A stretch of DNA of 64,000 nucleotides from the NCBI GenBank assembly GCA_026707665.1, contig JAPOWK010000084.1:1-64000 (forward strand). The letters run 5' to 3'. Under the pieces are notes generated by a model, which saw only the letters and a list, made by a program, of their open reading frames with translations, was not told the DNA's origin and ran no database searches. The stretch comes from Chloroflexota bacterium (GTDB lineage: Bacteria > Chloroflexota > Anaerolineae > Aggregatilineales > Phototrophicaceae). The position numbers and the translations under genes were made by a program. This document shows, piece by piece, positions 59,252 to 64,000 of the stretch; the first letter of the stretch is position 1; each line of letters begins with the position of its first letter.

Positions 59252-59280
59252 AATTTAACGTGTATTCAATTACTTGTCAA
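59252..59280 (-). promoter_or_regulatory. candidate promoter for rpoD
   Basis: Minus strand TTGACA (59280..59275), 17-nt spacer, TAAATT (59257..59252); implies a >200-nt 5' UTR. Confidence 0.5.
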
Positions 59281-59666
59281 GTTTTTCACAAAGTTGATTC
59301 AGGATTGGGCATAATTCGTCCGGAATTGGTCGGCGATATTTCGCTGAACGTACCGTCTCACTCCGCTCAAAACCACAAAACGTAAAAGGTACTCAAGCTG
59401 CAAAGCGAGGCGAATCGCGCAACATACATACTCTATGACAGTTTGCAGTTCGCGGCATTTGTCGCCACTGCTGTTGTCCGCCGCCATGCCTGCGATTGGT
59501 CACCGGATATGCCACGATGCTCACAAACTGTCTCTTTTCCGCAGCGACAACTGCAATAGGCGCCAGCATTCCGATGCGCCAGCGAAATCAGCATCCGGAA
59601 CCTGCACGAATCTTCGTATATATTGCACAAGGAAAATTCAATAGTGCATAAAGATATATTCCTGAG

Positions 59667-59695
59667 TTGACTAATTCTGGCGCGAAAACTAGAAT
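59667..59695 (+). promoter_or_regulatory. sigma70-type promoter for the argC leader/operon
   Basis: TTGACT (59667-59672), 17-nt spacer, TAGAAT (59690-59695). Confidence 0.75.
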
Positions 59696-59724
59696 TTGAT
59701 GAGCATCAATTGGACAAAATCAAG

Positions 59725-59811
59725 ATGTCAAATTACAAAGTGACATTCGAACCTTTGAGGCGTCGCCGTCCCGCACCGGTCGAGTTCAGCGCGCGCGGTT
59801 TGTGTTTGTGA
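59725..59811 (+). CDS. putative arginine leader peptide MSNYKVTFEPLRRRRPAPVEFSARGLCL
   Basis: ATG TCA AAT TAC AAA GTG ACA TTC GAA CCT TTG AGG CGT CGC CGT CCC ... TTG TGA; four consecutive Arg codons (12-15); followed by an intrinsic terminator and then argC. Confidence 0.82.
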   Translation: MSNYKVTFEPLRRRRPAPVEFSARGLCL

Positions 59812-59839
59812 CAAGACGTCTGTTCAAATGCAAATGAGG

Positions 59840-59876
59840 CCCTGATCTCGAATTCGCAGGTCAGGGTTTTTGTTTT
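59840..59876 (+). terminator. intrinsic terminator inside the argC leader (attenuator)
   Basis: CCCTGATCT-CG-AATT-CG-C-AGGTCAGGG hairpin (59840-59866) followed by TTTTTGTTTT; only 14 nt before the argC ATG. Confidence 0.88.
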
Positions 59877-59890
59877 GTAGGGAGAGGACG

Positions 59891-60895
59891 ATGAAGAGCA
59901 AAATCTGCGCTGGTGTTTATGGCGGCTCTGGTTATGCTGGTCTTGATCTGGTGGAGCTACTGTGGCGCCATCCACAAATTGAATTGGCTTTCGCGACATC
60001 AAATACCTATGCTGGCGACTCTGTGCCCGGCACGAATCTGCATTATGTATCTCCGGATTCGGTCGCGCTGGAAAATGTCGATGTGATTTTCCTAGCGCTC
60101 CCGCACAAGGCCTCGGCCGCGATGGCGAAACGTGGCATGGACGAGGGCGTCAAAGTGGTGGATCTATCGGCCGACCTGCGAATCGATACGCCCGAAGCCT
60201 ATGAACGGTCGTATCATAGTCCCCATCCTCACCCGGAATTGCTGCCAAGGCCTTATGGACTGCCGGAAATCAATCGCGAAAATGTCAATGGCGCTGACGT
60301 CGTCGCGACCCCCGGCTGCTACCCGACAACCGCCTTGCTCGGCATCTATCCCTTGCTGGTAACCGAGGCGCTTTGCGAAGACAGTCCGGTGATCATCGAC
60401 GCCAAGTCGGGCGTCACCGGCGCCGGACGCAAGCCGTCGCTCACGACGCATTTCGCCGAGGTCTACAGCAATTTGATTCCCTACAAGACTGGCCGATCTC
60501 ATCGTCACCTGGGCGAAATCGAGCAGGAGGCGCATAAGATCAGCGATCGCATCGGTCCCATCATCTTTTGCCCGCATCTTCTGCCGGTTGACCGTGGCCT
60601 GATGACGAGCATTTACGTAACGCTGAACGAAGGTCTCGAGAGCGATCAGATGCATGACCTCTACAGCGAGATGTACGATGACGAAGCGCTGGTGGATGTC
60701 TTGCCAGCGGGCGAACAGGCGACGTTGCGGCATGCGGTGAAGACGAATAAATGTGTCATCAGCATCACGCCTGTATTGCCGCGCCACGCGCACATCACAA
60801 GCGTGACCGACAATCTGCGCAAGGGCGCCGCAAGCCAGGCGGTGCAGAATATGAACTTGATGTTTGGATTGAAAGAAACCCTGGGATTAATATAG
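59891..60895 (+). CDS. argC: N-acetyl-gamma-glutamyl-phosphate reductase
   Basis: 'AGVYGGSGYAGLDLVELLWRHPQIE', 'VVATPGCYPTTALLGIYPLL', 'PHLLPVDRGLMTSIYV'; ATG at 59891. Confidence 0.94.
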   Translation: MKSKICAGVYGGSGYAGLDLVELLWRHPQIELAFATSNTYAGDSVPGTNLHYVSPDSVALENVDVIFLALPHKASAAMAKRGMDEGVKVVDLSADLRIDTPEAYERSYHSPHPHPELLPRPYGLPEINRENVNGADVVATPGCYPTTALLGIYPLLVTEALCEDSPVIIDAKSGVTGAGRKPSLTTHFAEVYSNLIPYKTGRSHRHLGEIEQEAHKISDRIGPIIFCPHLLPVDRGLMTSIYVTLNEGLESDQMHDLYSEMYDDEALVDVLPAGEQATLRHAVKTNKCVISITPVLPRHAHITSVTDNLRKGAASQAVQNMNLMFGLKETLGLI

Positions 60896-60897
60896 CG

Positions 60898-61673
60898 ATG
60901 GATTCCATCAGCGTCGTCAAGGTCTCAGGACATTGCCTGGACGACCACGAATTGATTAGTCAGTTTGCGAAGGTCGTTGCTTCAACCGACGAGCCTGTGG
61001 TAATCGTGCACGGCGGCGGCGTGGAAATCTCGCAGTTACAGCACAAATTGAATATCGAGCCTAGGTACGTCGATGGCTTGCGTGTGACAGACGCCGATTC
61101 GCTGGCTCTCGTCGAGATGGTATTATGCGGAAGCGTCAACAAGCGACTTGTGCGATACTTGCTTTCGGCGGGGGTGGATGCCCAGGGCTTATCGGGCGTC
61201 GATCGTGGATTGGTTCGCGCGCGCCGAATGCGACACGAGTCCCTAGACATGGGCTATACGGGCGAAGTCGTTTCTGTTCGCGGCGAAGTTATCACCGACT
61301 TGCTTGAGCGGGGTATAACGCCGGTTGTGTCGCCAGTCAGCTTGGGCGCGTGCAGCAATTTCAACCTCAATGCTGATCCGGTTGCCGGCGCAATCGCAGC
61401 CGCCATCGGCGCGCATGAGGTGGTATTCATTTCAAATGTCGCCGGCGTATTGGTCGAAGGGAAGCGCGCCGCCAGTTTAACCCGGCTACAAGCGCTGGAT
61501 TTGATCGAGCGCGGTGTGATTCATGGCGGCATGATACCCAAAGTGGAAAGCGCTCTGGTTGTGCTATCATCGGGTGTGCCGCAAGCGGTGATCACCGATT
61601 TGCAAGGTTGGGCAAGTCGCGAAGGCACGACCTTTATTGGCTCGGGCGCGAAAGCGAGAATTAGCGAGGAGAT

Positions 61674-61683
<10 letters not shown>
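60898..61683 (+). CDS. argB: acetylglutamate kinase
   Basis: ATG at 60898 inside ORF 60751..61683; 'EPVVIVHGGGVEISQLQHKLNIEPRYVDGLRVTD', 'LNADPVAGAIAAAIGAHEVVFISNVAGVL'. Confidence 0.92.
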
Positions 61684-62862
<1,179 letters not shown>

Positions 62863-62876
<14 letters not shown>

Positions 62877-64000
62877 TCCTTCGGTAGATTCTGTTCGCGG
62901 CTTTCAAGTCTCCGGAGTACATGCCGGACTGAAAAAGGACGGCGCGCCGGACTTCTCGCTGGTGGTGAGCGAAGTCGATTGTGTCGCTGCTGGCGTGTTC
63001 ACGAAGAACAAGGTAAAAGCGGCGCCGGTGTTGCTGGATATGCAGCGTCTGGAAGAAAACCCGAAATCGATTCGAGCGGTCGCGACCAACACCGTCAGCG
63101 CCAATGCTTGCACGGGCGCCATTGGGTTGAAAAATGCGCGCGCCACTTCCAACCTGGTGGCGGACGCGCTCTCTATTGTGGCGGAACAGGTTTTGGTGAT
63201 GTCCACCGGCGTCATCGGGACACACCTGCCGATGGACAAGATCGCCCGCGGCGTCGAGCTGGCGAGCGCGAATCTTGGCTCGGACTGGCGCGCGGCGGCC
63301 GCCGGCATAATGACCACCGATACGCGACCCAAGTTCGGTTCGATCACGGTGGAAACGGCTGAGGGATCTTATTCCATCGCCGGCATGGTCAAGGGCGCCG
63401 GCATGATCGCGCCCAATATGGCGACGATGCTGAGTGTGGTCGTTACCGACGCTGAGTTGCCGCTGCCGGACTTGCAGTCGTCGCTGCGGGCGGCGGCCGA
63501 TCAGAGTTACAATCGGATCGTGATTGATGGCGACACCAGCACGAACGATACCGTCCTTCTTCTTGCCAATGGGATGAGCGGCATCTCGCTCGCAAGCGAA
63601 GAAGAATTGGACGCATTTGACGAGGCGTTAAACGCGCTCACACGATTTCTGGCGCAGGAAGTCGTGCGTGATGGCGAAGGCGTCACCAAATTCATCACAC
63701 TCAACATTGTAAATGCTGAGTCTGTAGCTGACGCTGAGAAGATCGGGCAGACGATTGGCGCGTCGGTCCTGACCAAGTCGGCCTTTTACGGCAGTGACGC
63801 CAATTGGGGGCGCATCATGGCGGCTGCGGGCCGCGCGGAGGCGCCGCTTGAGCCGGACAGCGCATCGCTGTGGGTGGCGGCGGGCGAATCGGGACCAAGT
63901 GAGGCGCCCGGCCTGGAGATCTTCAGCGGCGGCATGCCCACCGATTATCGCGAAGAAGACGCGGCCGCGATCATGGCGGCGCCCTCGATCACCTTCACGC
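62863..64000 (+). CDS. argJ: bifunctional glutamate N-acetyltransferase/amino-acid acetyltransferase ArgJ (truncated by window edge)
   Basis: ATG at 62863 overlapping the argD stop; open to the window end; 'VKGAGMIAPNMATMLSVVVTDA' autocleavage motif, 'VIDGDTSTNDTVLLLANG', 'SDANWGRIMAAAGRA'. Confidence 0.93.

Noticed and set aside
59433-59644. Small ORFs on both strands in the rpoD-arg interval
   Set aside because: 60-70 aa, biased composition, no clear ribosome site or family similarity.

Overview
Bacterial, GC-rich, densely coded chromosomal window, probably Chloroflexota-like (inferred from gene content and repeat style; not verified). It holds about 50 protein-coding genes. No rRNA, tRNA, CRISPR array or transposase was recognised. 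Main blocks: membrane glycosyltransferases (1-3.8 kb); a CcdA/TlpA redox cluster (4.7-8 kb); CCA-adding enzyme, UbiA, M1 peptidase, PEP carboxylase, FtcD and ComM (8-18.4 kb); a LysW amino-carrier lysine operon lysW-X-Y-Z-J-K-homocitrate synthase (28.0-21.7 kb, minus) plus lysT/lysU-like homoaconitase genes; rpmF-fabD; a MurNAc/cell-wall recycling operon (31.5-37.3 kb, minus); ddl-murF; a TIGR03960-type radical SAM protein and its DUF2344 partner; FtsK; a membrane sensor with a C-terminal HTH; rpoD; and an arginine operon argC-argB-argD-argJ running off the right edge. The strongest finding is a pair of leader-peptide attenuators. Upstream of lysW there is a sigma70-like promoter, a 19-aa leader MNATSSATDSKKVKKTVTH, mutually exclusive RNA pairings, and an intrinsic terminator before lysW. 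Upstream of argC there is a sigma70-like promoter, a 28-aa leader MSNYKVTFEPLRRRRPAPVEFSARGLCL, and an intrinsic terminator before argC. Neither leader is in the supplied ORF track. Other notable items: a short ExoVII large subunit (XseA) ending in a transmembrane helix where the coiled coil should be, a CcdA-beta-domain-TlpA fusion, and a membrane-embedded putative transcription regulator.
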